From the NCBI GenBank assembly GCA_044348345.1, contig JBIKSZ010000035.1, positions 1 through 21,515 on the forward strand: a DNA stretch of 21,515 nt, in the 5' to 3' direction. The notes under the pieces were generated by a model. It made no database searches, was not told the DNA's origin, and worked only from the letters and a program-made list of their open reading frames with translations. Both the position numbers and the translations under genes were made by a program. The DNA is from Falsiroseomonas sp044348345 (GTDB lineage: Bacteria; Pseudomonadota; Alphaproteobacteria; Acetobacterales; Acetobacteraceae). Position 1 is the first letter of the stretch; every line of letters starts with the position of its first letter. Shown here one piece after another: positions 15,613 to 21,515 of this stretch.

Positions 15613-15827
15613 GCGCGCGGCCCTTGCCTCACAAGATCAGAGCTGGCGGCCAAATCGGAGCTGGCGGCGCGCGCAGCGCGCCGAGCGCGCGAATGCGCGC
15701 CGCGCACAACCTGTCCGTCCGGCCTGGTGCGGCAGTGGCCTGCGCGCAAGCCAAGCCGCCGGAGGCGGCGCCGGCGCTTGAGGCCACAAAAAATCTCGCG
15801 CCGGCGTTTGAGGCAAAAGAAATATGA
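15609..15827 (+). CDS. Small 72-residue frame inside a repeat-rich insert between mreD and mrdA (doubtful gene)
   Basis: ATG 15609 overlaps the mreD stop by ATGA, and its TGA (15825-15827) overlaps the mrdA start ATG 15824. The frame is therefore positioned to be coupled at both ends. The peptide (MSARPLPHKIRAGGQIGAGG...) shows no family I recognise. It is built partly of repeats: a 6-residue repeat IRAGGQ/IGAGGA near the N-terminus and a ~10-residue repeat APALEATKNL/APAFEAKEI at the C-terminus. The DNA is packed with hairpins. It could be a real small protein, or a repetitive intergenic element that landed between mreD and mrdA and happens to be open. The coding call is weak; the structure of the DNA is certain. 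Confidence 0.35.
   Translation: MSARPLPHKIRAGGQIGAGGARSAPSARMRAAHNLSVRPGAAVACAQAKPPEAAPALEATKNLAPAFEAKEI
15636..15671 (+). repeat. 18-bp tandem repeat, two copies
   Basis: Units 15636-15653 and 15654-15671 both follow the pattern ATC(A/G)GAGCTGGCGGC with three variable end bases. They encode IRAGGQ and IGAGGA in the small frame. Confidence 0.8.
15666..15769. repeat. Cluster of three short perfect hairpins
   Basis: GGCGCGC 15666-15672 pairs with GCGCGCC 15676-15682 (3-nt loop). GCGCGC 15685-15690 pairs with GCGCGC 15695-15700 (4-nt loop). GCCGCC 15755-15760 pairs with GGCGGC 15764-15769 (3-nt loop). Such density is typical of palindromic intergenic repeats rather than of coding sequence. Confidence 0.65.
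15768..15827 (+). repeat. 30-bp tandem repeat, two copies, second one carrying the mrdA ribosome site and start codon
   Basis: Copies 15768-15797 and 15798-15827 share GCGCCGGCG, then TTGAGGC after one variable base, then an A-rich tail. In the second copy GAGG (15810-15813) is placed 10 bp before the mrdA ATG at 15824, so the repeat supplies the translation start signals of PBP2. Confidence 0.75.
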
Positions 15828-17725
15828 GCCGGCGGCAAAGGGAAGAGGAGCGGGTCCGTTCCATCTTTGGCCGGCGCGCCCTGCTGCTCGGGGCGGGGCA
15901 GATGGGGCTGCTCGGCTACCTCGCGCATCGGCTGCACACGCTGCAGGTGGATGAGGGAGAGCGCTACGCGACGCTCGCGGAGGAAAACCGGCTCTCGGCG
16001 CGGCTCATCGCGCCGCCGCGCGGGCGCGTGCTGGACCGGCACGGCCAGGTGGTGGCGGGCAACCGGCTGAACTGGCGCGCGCTGCTGGTGGCCGAGCAGG
16101 CGCATGACGTCTCCGCGACACTCGAGACACTGTCGAAGATCGTGCCGCTGACCGAAAGCGAGCGCGCGCGCATCGAGCGCGAGGTACGCCGCCGCCGGCG
16201 CTTCGTGCCGGTGATCGTGCGCGAATTCCTGACCTGGGAGGAGATGGCGCGTATCGAGCTGAACGCCCCCGATCTGCCGGGGATCAGCGTCGAGCTCGGC
16301 ACCACGCGGATGTATCCGGAAGGCGAGCACTTGGCCCATGTCGTCGGCTATGTCGCGCCGCCGTCGGAGCGCGACATGGATGGCGACCCGCTGTTGGAAC
16401 TGCCCGGCATCCGCGTCGGCCGCTCCGGCATCGAGCGGCACCACGACCAGGCGCTGCGCGGCCGCGCGGGGGCGGTGCAGCTGGAGGTGAATGCCGTCGG
16501 GCGTGTCATCCGCGAGCTCGACCGGCGGGAGGGCCTGGAGGGCGAGGATGTGCAGCTCTCGATCGATGCGGGGCTGCAGCGGGCGATCCGCGATCGGATC
16601 GAGGAAGGCACCTCCGTCGTCGTGATGGATGCGCGGAACGGCGAGGTGCTGGCGATGGCCAGCCAGCCGGGCTTCGACCCCAACATCTTCAATTCCGGCG
16701 TCTCTGCCGCGCAATGGCGGCAATGGACGGCGAACCGCGCGACGCCGCTGATCAACAAGGCGACCAACGGGCTCTACGCGCCGGGCTCCACCTTCAAGAT
16801 GGTGGTGATGCTGGCCGCGCTGGAAGCGCGGGTGGTGACGCCGGGCGAGCGCATCCATTGCCCTGGCCATTACGATCTGGGCGATACGCGCTTCCATTGC
16901 TGGCACCGGCCGGGCCATGCCGGGGTGGATATGCGCCAGGCGCTGAAGGTCTCCTGCGACGTCTATTTCTACGAGGTCGCGCGGCGGCTTGGCATGGATC
17001 GGATCGCGGCGATGTCGCGGCGCCTCGGGCTTGGCGTGCCGCTCGAGATCGAGCTGCCGGGGACGCGGCCGGGGCTGGTGCCGACGCGCGAATGGCGCCA
17101 GGCGCAGGGGCGGCCCTGGGCGCTGGGCGATACGGTGGTGCATGGCATCGGCCAGGGCTTCTACCAGCTGACGCCGCTGGCGCTGGCCACCATGACGGCG
17201 CGGCTGGCGACGGGCCGCGCGGTGCAGCCGCATCTGACGCGCGCGATCGGCGGGCGGCCGGTGCGCGGGACGCGGGTGGAGGATTGGCCGAGCCTCGGCA
17301 TCCCGGAGGCGCATCTGCGCCTGGTGCGGGAGGCGATGTGGGCCGTGGTGAACGAGGAAGGCGGCACGGCGCGCACCTCCCGCCTGCCGATGGCAGTCGG
17401 CGCGCAGATGGCGGGCAAAACCGGCACGACGCAGGTCCGCCGCGTTTCGCGCGAGCAGCGGGAGCGGGGGTTCCGGGTGGACCAGCTGCCCCGCGAATGG
17501 CGCCCGCATGCGCTGTTCGTGGCCTATGCGCCCTATGAGAACCCGGTCTTTGCCGTCTCGGTGGTGGTGGAGCACGGCACGAGCGGATCTGGCGCTGCGG
17601 CGCCGCTGGCGCGGGATGTGCTGGTGGAGACCTTCCAGCGGCTACGCCCCGGTCCGGGCGGGTTGGGGCCGCGCGTGGCGGAGGGGCCCCAGGGGCTGGT
17701 TGATGGGCGGGTGACGCAGCGATGA
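15824..17725 (+). CDS. mrdA: Penicillin-binding protein 2, elongation transpeptidase
   Basis: The 633-residue class B PBP has an N-terminal membrane anchor after a basic stretch (residues ~17-40: GRRALLLGAGQMGLLGYLAH). The PBP dimer domain follows (APPRGRVLDRHGQVVAGN, RMYPEGEHLAHVVGY). The transpeptidase domain has the active-site S322-T-F-K325, S377-C-D379 as the SxN-type motif, and K532-T-G534. It crosslinks lateral-wall peptidoglycan in the periplasm and works with RodA. Length is in the usual PBP2 range with a short Gly/Pro-rich tail. The start overlaps the stop of the upstream small frame, and its stop overlaps the rodA start (ATGA). Its ribosome site lies in a tandem repeat. Confidence 0.96.
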   Translation: MSRRQREEERVRSIFGRRALLLGAGQMGLLGYLAHRLHTLQVDEGERYATLAEENRLSARLIAPPRGRVLDRHGQVVAGNRLNWRALLVAEQAHDVSATLETLSKIVPLTESERARIEREVRRRRRFVPVIVREFLTWEEMARIELNAPDLPGISVELGTTRMYPEGEHLAHVVGYVAPPSERDMDGDPLLELPGIRVGRSGIERHHDQALRGRAGAVQLEVNAVGRVIRELDRREGLEGEDVQLSIDAGLQRAIRDRIEEGTSVVVMDARNGEVLAMASQPGFDPNIFNSGVSAAQWRQWTANRATPLINKATNGLYAPGSTFKMVVMLAALEARVVTPGERIHCPGHYDLGDTRFHCWHRPGHAGVDMRQALKVSCDVYFYEVARRLGMDRIAAMSRRLGLGVPLEIELPGTRPGLVPTREWRQAQGRPWALGDTVVHGIGQGFYQLTPLALATMTARLATGRAVQPHLTRAIGGRPVRGTRVEDWPSLGIPEAHLRLVREAMWAVVNEEGGTARTSRLPMAVGAQMAGKTGTTQVRRVSREQRERGFRVDQLPREWRPHALFVAYAPYENPVFAVSVVVEHGTSGSGAAAPLARDVLVETFQRLRPGPGGLGPRVAEGPQGLVDGRVTQR

Positions 17726-18873
17726 AGTTCGAGCGGCGCCTCATTCTGCGGGAACGCGGGCCGGACATCTTCGAGAAGTTCTGGCGCATACCGTGGCTCT
17801 ATGTGCTGCTGCTCTGCGCGGTGGCGGCGGTGGGGTATGTCGCGCTCTATTCGGCCGGCGGCGGGGCGGCGGAGCCCTATGCCGGGCGGCACGCCATCCG
17901 CTTTGGCTTCGGGCTGGTGATCATGCTGTGCATCGCGATGGTGGATATCCGCCTGATCGCGAAGCTCGCCTGGGTTGGCTATGCACTTGGTGTCGGGCTG
18001 CTGGTGCTGGTCGCGCTGCATGGGGAGGTGGGGAAGGGCGCGCAGCGCTGGATCGACCTTGGCTTCGTGCAGCTGCAGCCTTCGGAGCTGATGAAGATCC
18101 TGCTGGTGGTGGCGCTGGCTGCCTGGTTCCATCGCGCGAGCTGGGAGCGGATCGGCAACCCGCTGTTCCTGATCCCGCCGGCGGTGGCGATCGCGATTCC
18201 GGCGGCGCTGATCTTCAAGCAGCCGAACCTTGGCAATGCACTGATCACGCTGATGGTCGGGGGCGCGGTCTTCTTCGCGGCCGGGGTGCGGTGGTGGAAA
18301 TTCGCGGTGGCGATCGCGGGCGTCGGGGTGGCCGCGCCGATCGTCTATGAGAATCTGCGGGATTATCAGCGGGCCCGCATCATGACGTTCCTCGACCCCG
18401 AGAGCGATCCGTTGGGGGCGGGGTACAACATCATCCAGTCGAAGATCGCGCTGGGCTCGGGCGGGTTCTGGGGGAAGGGGTTCCTGCAGGGCACGCAGGG
18501 GCATCTGAACTTCCTGCCGGAGAAGCAGACGGACTTCATCTTCACCATGTGGGGGGAGGAGTTCGGGCTGGTGGGCGGGTTGGTGGTGCTGGGCCTGCTG
18601 GCCTGTGTGATCGCCTTCGGCTTCCTCGTTGCGCTGCGCTCTCGGCATCAGTTCGGGCGGCTTCTGGCGGTGGGGCTGGCGACGAATTATTTCATGTACG
18701 TCTTCGTCAACATCGCGATGGTGACGGGCAGCATCCCGGTGGGGGGCGTGCCGCTGCCGCTGATCAGCCATGGCGGGTCGGCGATGCTGACGACGATGGT
18801 TGGCTTCGGGCTGCTGATGTCGGCGCATGTGCACCGCGATGCCGATATGGGCGGGGGCGAGTGGGACGGGTGA
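17722..18873 (+). CDS. mrdB: RodA (MrdB), SEDS peptidoglycan glycosyltransferase
   Basis: The 383-residue polytopic protein has about ten membrane segments. SEDS signatures are seen: GAQRWIDLGFVQLQPSELMK, the extracellular catalytic loop with DPESDPLGAGYNIIQSKIAL, GFLQGTQGHLNFLPEKQTDF and the C-terminal GSIPVGGVPLPLISHGGS. It polymerises lipid II glycan strands for elongation with PBP2. The segment usually written KQPDLGTAL reads KQPNLGNAL here (N169, N172), an uncommon change in an otherwise standard protein. The start overlaps the mrdA stop. No obvious terminator follows before the tRNA gene 85 bp away. Confidence 0.95.
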   Translation: MKFERRLILRERGPDIFEKFWRIPWLYVLLLCAVAAVGYVALYSAGGGAAEPYAGRHAIRFGFGLVIMLCIAMVDIRLIAKLAWVGYALGVGLLVLVALHGEVGKGAQRWIDLGFVQLQPSELMKILLVVALAAWFHRASWERIGNPLFLIPPAVAIAIPAALIFKQPNLGNALITLMVGGAVFFAAGVRWWKFAVAIAGVGVAAPIVYENLRDYQRARIMTFLDPESDPLGAGYNIIQSKIALGSGGFWGKGFLQGTQGHLNFLPEKQTDFIFTMWGEEFGLVGGLVVLGLLACVIAFGFLVALRSRHQFGRLLAVGLATNYFMYVFVNIAMVTGSIPVGGVPLPLISHGGSAMLTTMVGFGLLMSAHVHRDADMGGGEWDG

Positions 18874-18917
18874 GGGGAGCTCTGCGCCCAAGGTGGGTCT
18901 GGCCCGCGAAGGTGGGC

Positions 18918-18946
18918 TGGACAAACCCGGCGGAGGGTCCTAATTG
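18918..18946 (+). promoter_or_regulatory. Candidate promoter of tRNA-Lys
   Basis: TGGACA (18918-18923), five of six matches to the -35 consensus, is followed after 17 bp by TAATTG (18941-18946), a weak -10. A GC-rich stretch then leads into the tRNA at 18959, as expected for a growth-rate-controlled stable RNA promoter. Confidence 0.4.
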
Positions 18947-18958
18947 CGCGCTCCGGAT

Positions 18959-19034
<76 letters not shown>

Positions 19035-19466
19035 TCCTTTTCAAAGACTTAGACGGCGCATAGGTTCGGTTCGGGTCTATCGATGGATCTCGCGGACCCC
19101 TAGCGGACCCGCTTGGCGCGCTTGCTCGCCTATCGCCCCAGGTCCGTAAACCGCGCGCCGCACGGGTCACTAAAGCGCCCCGCGCTACTCTGGGGGCAGC
19201 CGGCGGCCAGCACCGTCAGCACGCCGGAAGCCCCGCCGCTGGTCCGAACCTCTCCAGCAGCGCCGACAACCTTAGCGCCCGACTCGTCCGCAGGCGACCC
19301 GCGACACTGGAGCGGCATAGTTGCAAGGACGTTGGTCCTGACCCCGCGGCCGTTCGCCGAGCAGGCTCAACAAGCCCGATGAGTTGCGTAGGGCCCGGAC
19401 CAGAGCCTGGGGCAGGACCAGCGCGATGGCCAACTGAAATTCCAGCCGGACCACTCGATGGGGGCT

Positions 19467-19510
19467 GGTCACAACAGGGTTGGGGGCATGCCCCAGACCC
19501 CGTTGCGACC
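19467..19510. repeat. 44-nt long imperfect palindrome
   Basis: Arms 19467-19486 and 19491-19510 pair around a CATG loop. GGTC/GACC, CAAC/GTTG, GGGT/ACCC and GGGG/CCCC blocks are separated by single A-C mismatches, then a T-G wobble and a G-A mismatch; 17 of 20 positions can pair. TTATCAACG follows directly. No T run follows, so it is not a classical terminator. Confidence 0.75.
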
Positions 19511-19537
19511 TTATCAACGATCAACCATTAGCCATCA

Positions 19538-19561
19538 ACTCAGAGGTCACTCCGTCTGAGT
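19538..19561. repeat. 7-bp perfect inverted repeat
   Basis: ACTCAGA (19538-19544) and TCTGAGT (19555-19561) with a 10-nt spacer, downstream of the larger palindrome and about 45 bp past the 3' end of the minus-strand nucleotidyltransferase gene. It could end that operon's transcript. Confidence 0.5.
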
Positions 19562-19603
19562 CGATACATTCAGGCGAGTACATCAGTTATCCTCGTTCGG
19601 CGC

Positions 19604-19612
19604 TTATCCACA
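19604..19612 (+). promoter_or_regulatory. Perfect DnaA-box nonamer
   Basis: TTATCCACA matches the DnaA box consensus exactly. It covers the last codons and stop of the nucleotidyltransferase gene. Two 7-of-9 matches in the same orientation lie close by: TTATCAACG at 19511-19519 and TTATCCTCG at 19587-19595. Function is unproven. Confidence 0.35.
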
Positions 19613-20410
19613 GTCATTGGACGACTGGGGTGAGTGCGCTGCTGCGTGTGCTGACGCCGTGCAAAGCGCAGGCCAGACAACCTCAATGGCGCGTGCGAGG
19701 TCCGCAGCGTTGTCAACTTCGGTCCAGGGGAGACCGGGGCAGTGGCACACCCGAAGGCTTACCGTTCCCGCCCTACAGGTTTGCAGCAGCGCCTCCTCGT
19801 AATGCGCATCCAATCGGCCCGCTGCGAGCCATGCATCGGCGCAATGGATGAAGGCAGCCGACGTGCCCGCACCAAGGTGACTGATGCCCGCGAATTCTCC
19901 CCGCACGGTCAGTCGCTCTTCATCAGTGACCTGCTTTCCAAGCGAGGAAAGCCGCCCCAACTCATCGGCGAGCACGTAAACCTCATCGCCCGAGCCGGAC
20001 ACATCCGCTGTGAGCAGCGTGTCGGTGCCAGACCGGAGTGCTGCCGTTAGGAAGTCACAGTGATACAAAATGTCCGACTCGAGGACGACAATGCCGCGCG
20101 CTGGACCAACCTCAAGGAGGCCCGCACGGAGCGAGCCGAGGCTGCCCTCATGTTCAAAAGCGGGGGCGTGGCAAGTCGAAATGCGCAACGGACCGTTCCA
20201 GGATTTCAAGACAAACATGACCTCCGCCGCGCCGTGGCCCAGCACCACCAGAACGTGCTCCAGACCGGCGCTGGCGATCCTGTCGAGCGAGTGCAGGAGA
20301 AGTGGCCTGCCCCCGACCTGCAGCAGGCATTTCGGTACTCTCTCCGTCAGCACGCCGAGCCGCTTGCCGAAGCCCGCCGCCAGGATCAGCGCAATCGGCA
20401 AGTCAGACAC
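19604..20410 (-). CDS. Nucleotidyltransferase of the LicC/IPCT/RmlA-like family
   Basis: GTG 20410 is preferred as start because it overlaps the upstream gene's stop by eight bases and opens directly into the fold (MSDLPIALILAAGFGKRLGV); an upstream ATG at 20476 would lie wholly inside the neighbour. The 268-residue product has the nucleotide-binding signature LAAGFGKRLG...TERVPKCL (residues 10-29), GSLGSLRAGL (89-98), metal-binding D113 in LESDIL, and a C-terminal WTEVDNAADLARA (229-241). The last is typical of cytidylyltransferases acting on phosphocholine, inositol phosphate or phosphonates. It should activate a small phosphorylated head group or sugar with CTP or another NTP; the substrate is not readable. 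Base composition is lower in GC than the left part of the window. Confidence 0.8.
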   Translation of the reverse strand: MSDLPIALILAAGFGKRLGVLTERVPKCLLQVGGRPLLLHSLDRIASAGLEHVLVVLGHGAAEVMFVLKSWNGPLRISTCHAPAFEHEGSLGSLRAGLLEVGPARGIVVLESDILYHCDFLTAALRSGTDTLLTADVSGSGDEVYVLADELGRLSSLGKQVTDEERLTVRGEFAGISHLGAGTSAAFIHCADAWLAAGRLDAHYEEALLQTCRAGTVSLRVCHCPGLPWTEVDNAADLARAIEVVWPALCTASAHAAAHSPQSSNDCG

Positions 20411-21239
20411 TGCCACCCCCGAAGCCCGATGAAGGAACCGCGGCGCCTGGCGGATCTGTGTGCGGCGGCAGGGCAAGACCGCCCAGGCATGGCCAGCGGA
20501 TGAGCTTTATGAGCCCGTCGTGGGTCTCGGCGATCGCTGTGCAATTCTCAATCCAGTCGCCGGTGTTCAGGTAGAGGAACCCATCCTCATCAAGAACTTC
20601 AGGCACATGGATATGCCCGCAAACGACGCCTGCCGCCCCCTTCTCTCGGGCATGGGCGCTGATGGCAACACGGTAGCGTTCCGCGTAGCGTCGCCATGCC
20701 AGAAGCCGGCTTTTTAGGGCGCCAACCCAACGCCCGATGGGGACACCGCGGGCCATGCGCCTGGCATTCACGGCGTGCTCCAGGGCGACGGCGCGATAGT
20801 AGAAAAAACATGCGAGGTCGATTTTCCAGCCGCGCATGTCAGTCCTGATGAGCGCGTCCATGACATCGCCATGCGTTACCAGGAGCCGCCGTCCATCCAG
20901 GGTCTCATGGTATGCTTCGCGCGCGAATTCGAGCCTGCCCGCGACGAACTCCGGCAAAAGGCGCAGCGCGCTGTCGTGATTGCCCGGCAGCACCACCACG
21001 CGTGATGTGTGGACCAGGCCGAGCAGGACTTCCAGCGCGCGCTCGTGGTGCTGCGGCCAATGGCGGGTTTTCCCAATCCAGCGAAAGTCGACGATGTCGC
21101 CCGCGAGATAGATCACGTCGGCCCGGTGCCGGGTGAGAAAATCCAGCAGCAGTTCCAGCTTGAATTCGCCCGTGCCGACATGAAGATCGGACAGCCATAG
21201 AGCACGCAGGTGGTGCTGGATGGGTGCGCCCTTCTTCAC
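20403..21239 (-). CDS. LpxH-like metallophosphoesterase
   Basis: GTG 21239 overlaps the upstream gene's stop as GTGA, giving 278 residues; ATG 21281 would lie inside the neighbour. Calcineurin-like metal ligands are all present: D18 and H20 (WLSDLHVG), D48 (LAGDIVDF), N87-H88-D89 (LPGNHD), H123 (THGD), and H209/H211 (GHIHVPEV). The closest match in wording is the UDP-2,3-diacylglucosamine pyrophosphatase (LpxH/YbbF) group. However, alphaproteobacteria usually use LpxI for lipid A, and this copy sits in an operon with a nucleotidyltransferase. A role in hydrolysing a nucleotide-diphospho-lipid or head-group intermediate is as likely. A Pro/Gly-rich tail (residues ~255-278) follows the domain. 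Confidence 0.85.
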   Translation of the reverse strand: MKKGAPIQHHLRALWLSDLHVGTGEFKLELLLDFLTRHRADVIYLAGDIVDFRWIGKTRHWPQHHERALEVLLGLVHTSRVVVLPGNHDSALRLLPEFVAGRLEFAREAYHETLDGRRLLVTHGDVMDALIRTDMRGWKIDLACFFYYRAVALEHAVNARRMARGVPIGRWVGALKSRLLAWRRYAERYRVAISAHAREKGAAGVVCGHIHVPEVLDEDGFLYLNTGDWIENCTAIAETHDGLIKLIRWPCLGGLALPPHTDPPGAAVPSSGFGGGSV

Positions 21240-21515
21240 GTGCCCTTCTCTCCTGCTGCAGCGAGGCGCAGGGCGCACCATGTCGCCACCGCGAAGCCAA
21301 TTGCCGGCACGACCACCGCGAGGCCGGTCCAGACCGGGGCACCGAGAAACAAGGCGCCCGCGAAAAACGCAGCTTTGCTCGCGCTATTCAGTTCGATGAG
21401 CCATTCCAGGACCTGAGGCCTGATGGGCACGGGCAGAAGCCGCTTCAATGTCGCGGCGAAGCCTTCGCCTGGTTGCGCGTGCCGAGCGACAAACCCATCC
21501 GGCCCCAGCCTCAAT
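21236..21515 (-). CDS. Membrane protein, C-terminal fragment (start beyond window)
   Basis: The frame is open from the right edge to TGA 21238-21236, giving about 92 residues; the start lies outside the window. Two hydrophobic stretches (residues ~47-60 AAFFAGALFLGAP and ~62-80 WTGLAVVVPAIGFAVATWC) suggest a polytopic inner-membrane protein ending in a short basic/polar tail. The family cannot be named from this part. By analogy with clusters that pair a cytidylyltransferase with a CDP-alcohol phosphatidyltransferase, such an enzyme is possible, but none of its motifs is in view. Its stop overlaps the start of the metallophosphoesterase gene, so it is the upstream member of the operon. Confidence 0.6.
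   Translation of the reverse strand, partial: LRLGPDGFVARHAQPGEGFAATLKRLLPVPIRPQVLEWLIELNSASKAAFFAGALFLGAPVWTGLAVVVPAIGFAVATWCALRLAAAGEKGT

Larger units (their letters stand above)
19035..19603. other. 569-bp gene-free, structured region beyond tRNA-Lys
   Basis: No reading frame here looks real; frames on both strands are short and give composition-driven peptides without motifs. The sequence is visibly lower in GC than the left part, especially from about 19500. It contains the 44-nt imperfect palindrome at 19467-19510, the hairpin 19538-19561, DnaA-box-like nonamers, and a direct repeat CGGACCC on both sides of CTAG near 19094-19110. The text around 19427-19465 (CAACTGAAATTCCAGCCGGA) faintly recalls insertion-sequence end repeats, but I could not establish that. 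It may be the remains of a mobile element's end. Confidence 0.5.

Noticed and set aside
15629..17575. 648-codon minus-strand frame opposite mrdA
   Set aside because: Shadow of a GC-rich gene; the peptide is Arg/His/Ala-rich and motif-free while the plus strand encodes an intact PBP2.
19094..19110. Insertion-sequence target duplication (CGGACCC repeated around CTAG)
   Set aside because: Only seven bases, with no element between the copies and no matching terminal inverted repeats.
19113..19382. 89-codon plus-strand frame beyond the tRNA, and overlapping minus-strand frames
   Set aside because: No ribosome site, no motif, Pro/Ala/Ser-rich composition and competing frames of similar length on the other strand.
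19467..19510. Integron attC site
   Set aside because: The palindrome has AAC/GTT blocks but not the RYYYAAC and GTTRRRY core boxes in the right position, and no cassette array is present.

Overview
The window is a GC-rich (roughly 70 %) bacterial chromosome segment. Its gene set and protein signatures point to an alphaproteobacterium, most likely a Roseomonas-like member of the Acetobacteraceae. The pointers are a PhyR/NepR/EcfG-type general stress response locus, acetohydroxyacid synthase and LeuA of alphaproteobacterial type, and serB divergent from miaA upstream of ilvBNC. The family-level assignment is inference; no 16S or ribosomal marker is present.

Layout, left to right. Positions 1-5560 hold serB (minus, 3' end cut by the window edge), miaA (plus) and the branched-chain amino acid genes ilvB, ilvN and ilvC, closed by a strong stem-loop. 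Positions 5580-7854 hold three plus-strand genes: a racemase-fold protein, a SOUL-family lipoprotein and a PuuE-type allantoinase. A minus-strand D-2-hydroxyacid dehydrogenase converges on puuE, and the pair shares an 11-bp palindrome containing both stop codons. leuA follows, preceded by a 33-codon leucine-rich reading frame and mutually exclusive hairpins: a candidate leucine attenuator. leuA converges on a stress-response locus over another shared palindrome. That locus is a NepR-like anti-sigma gene, two ECF sigma genes and, divergently, phyR.

Positions 13116-18873 form a rod-shape operon: mreB, mreC, mreD, a small frame or repeat insert, mrdA (PBP2) and mrdB/rodA. Most of its downstream joints are ATGA stop/start overlaps. 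MreB, MreC and MreD should organise the elongasome while RodA (glycosyltransferase) and PBP2 (transpeptidase) build the lateral wall.

An intact tRNA-Lys(CUU) gene follows, then about 570 bp of gene-free, structured sequence of visibly lower GC. After it comes a minus-strand operon of three overlapping genes: a membrane protein fragment, an LpxH-like metallophosphoesterase and a LicC/IPCT-like nucleotidyltransferase. The change in composition and gene type at the tRNA suggests a genomic-island boundary.

The best candidates for undescribed biology are the leuA leader peptide/attenuator, the rearranged two-sigma stress locus, the repeat-built insert between mreD and mrdA, and the structured region and surface-lipid-like operon beyond tRNA-Lys.
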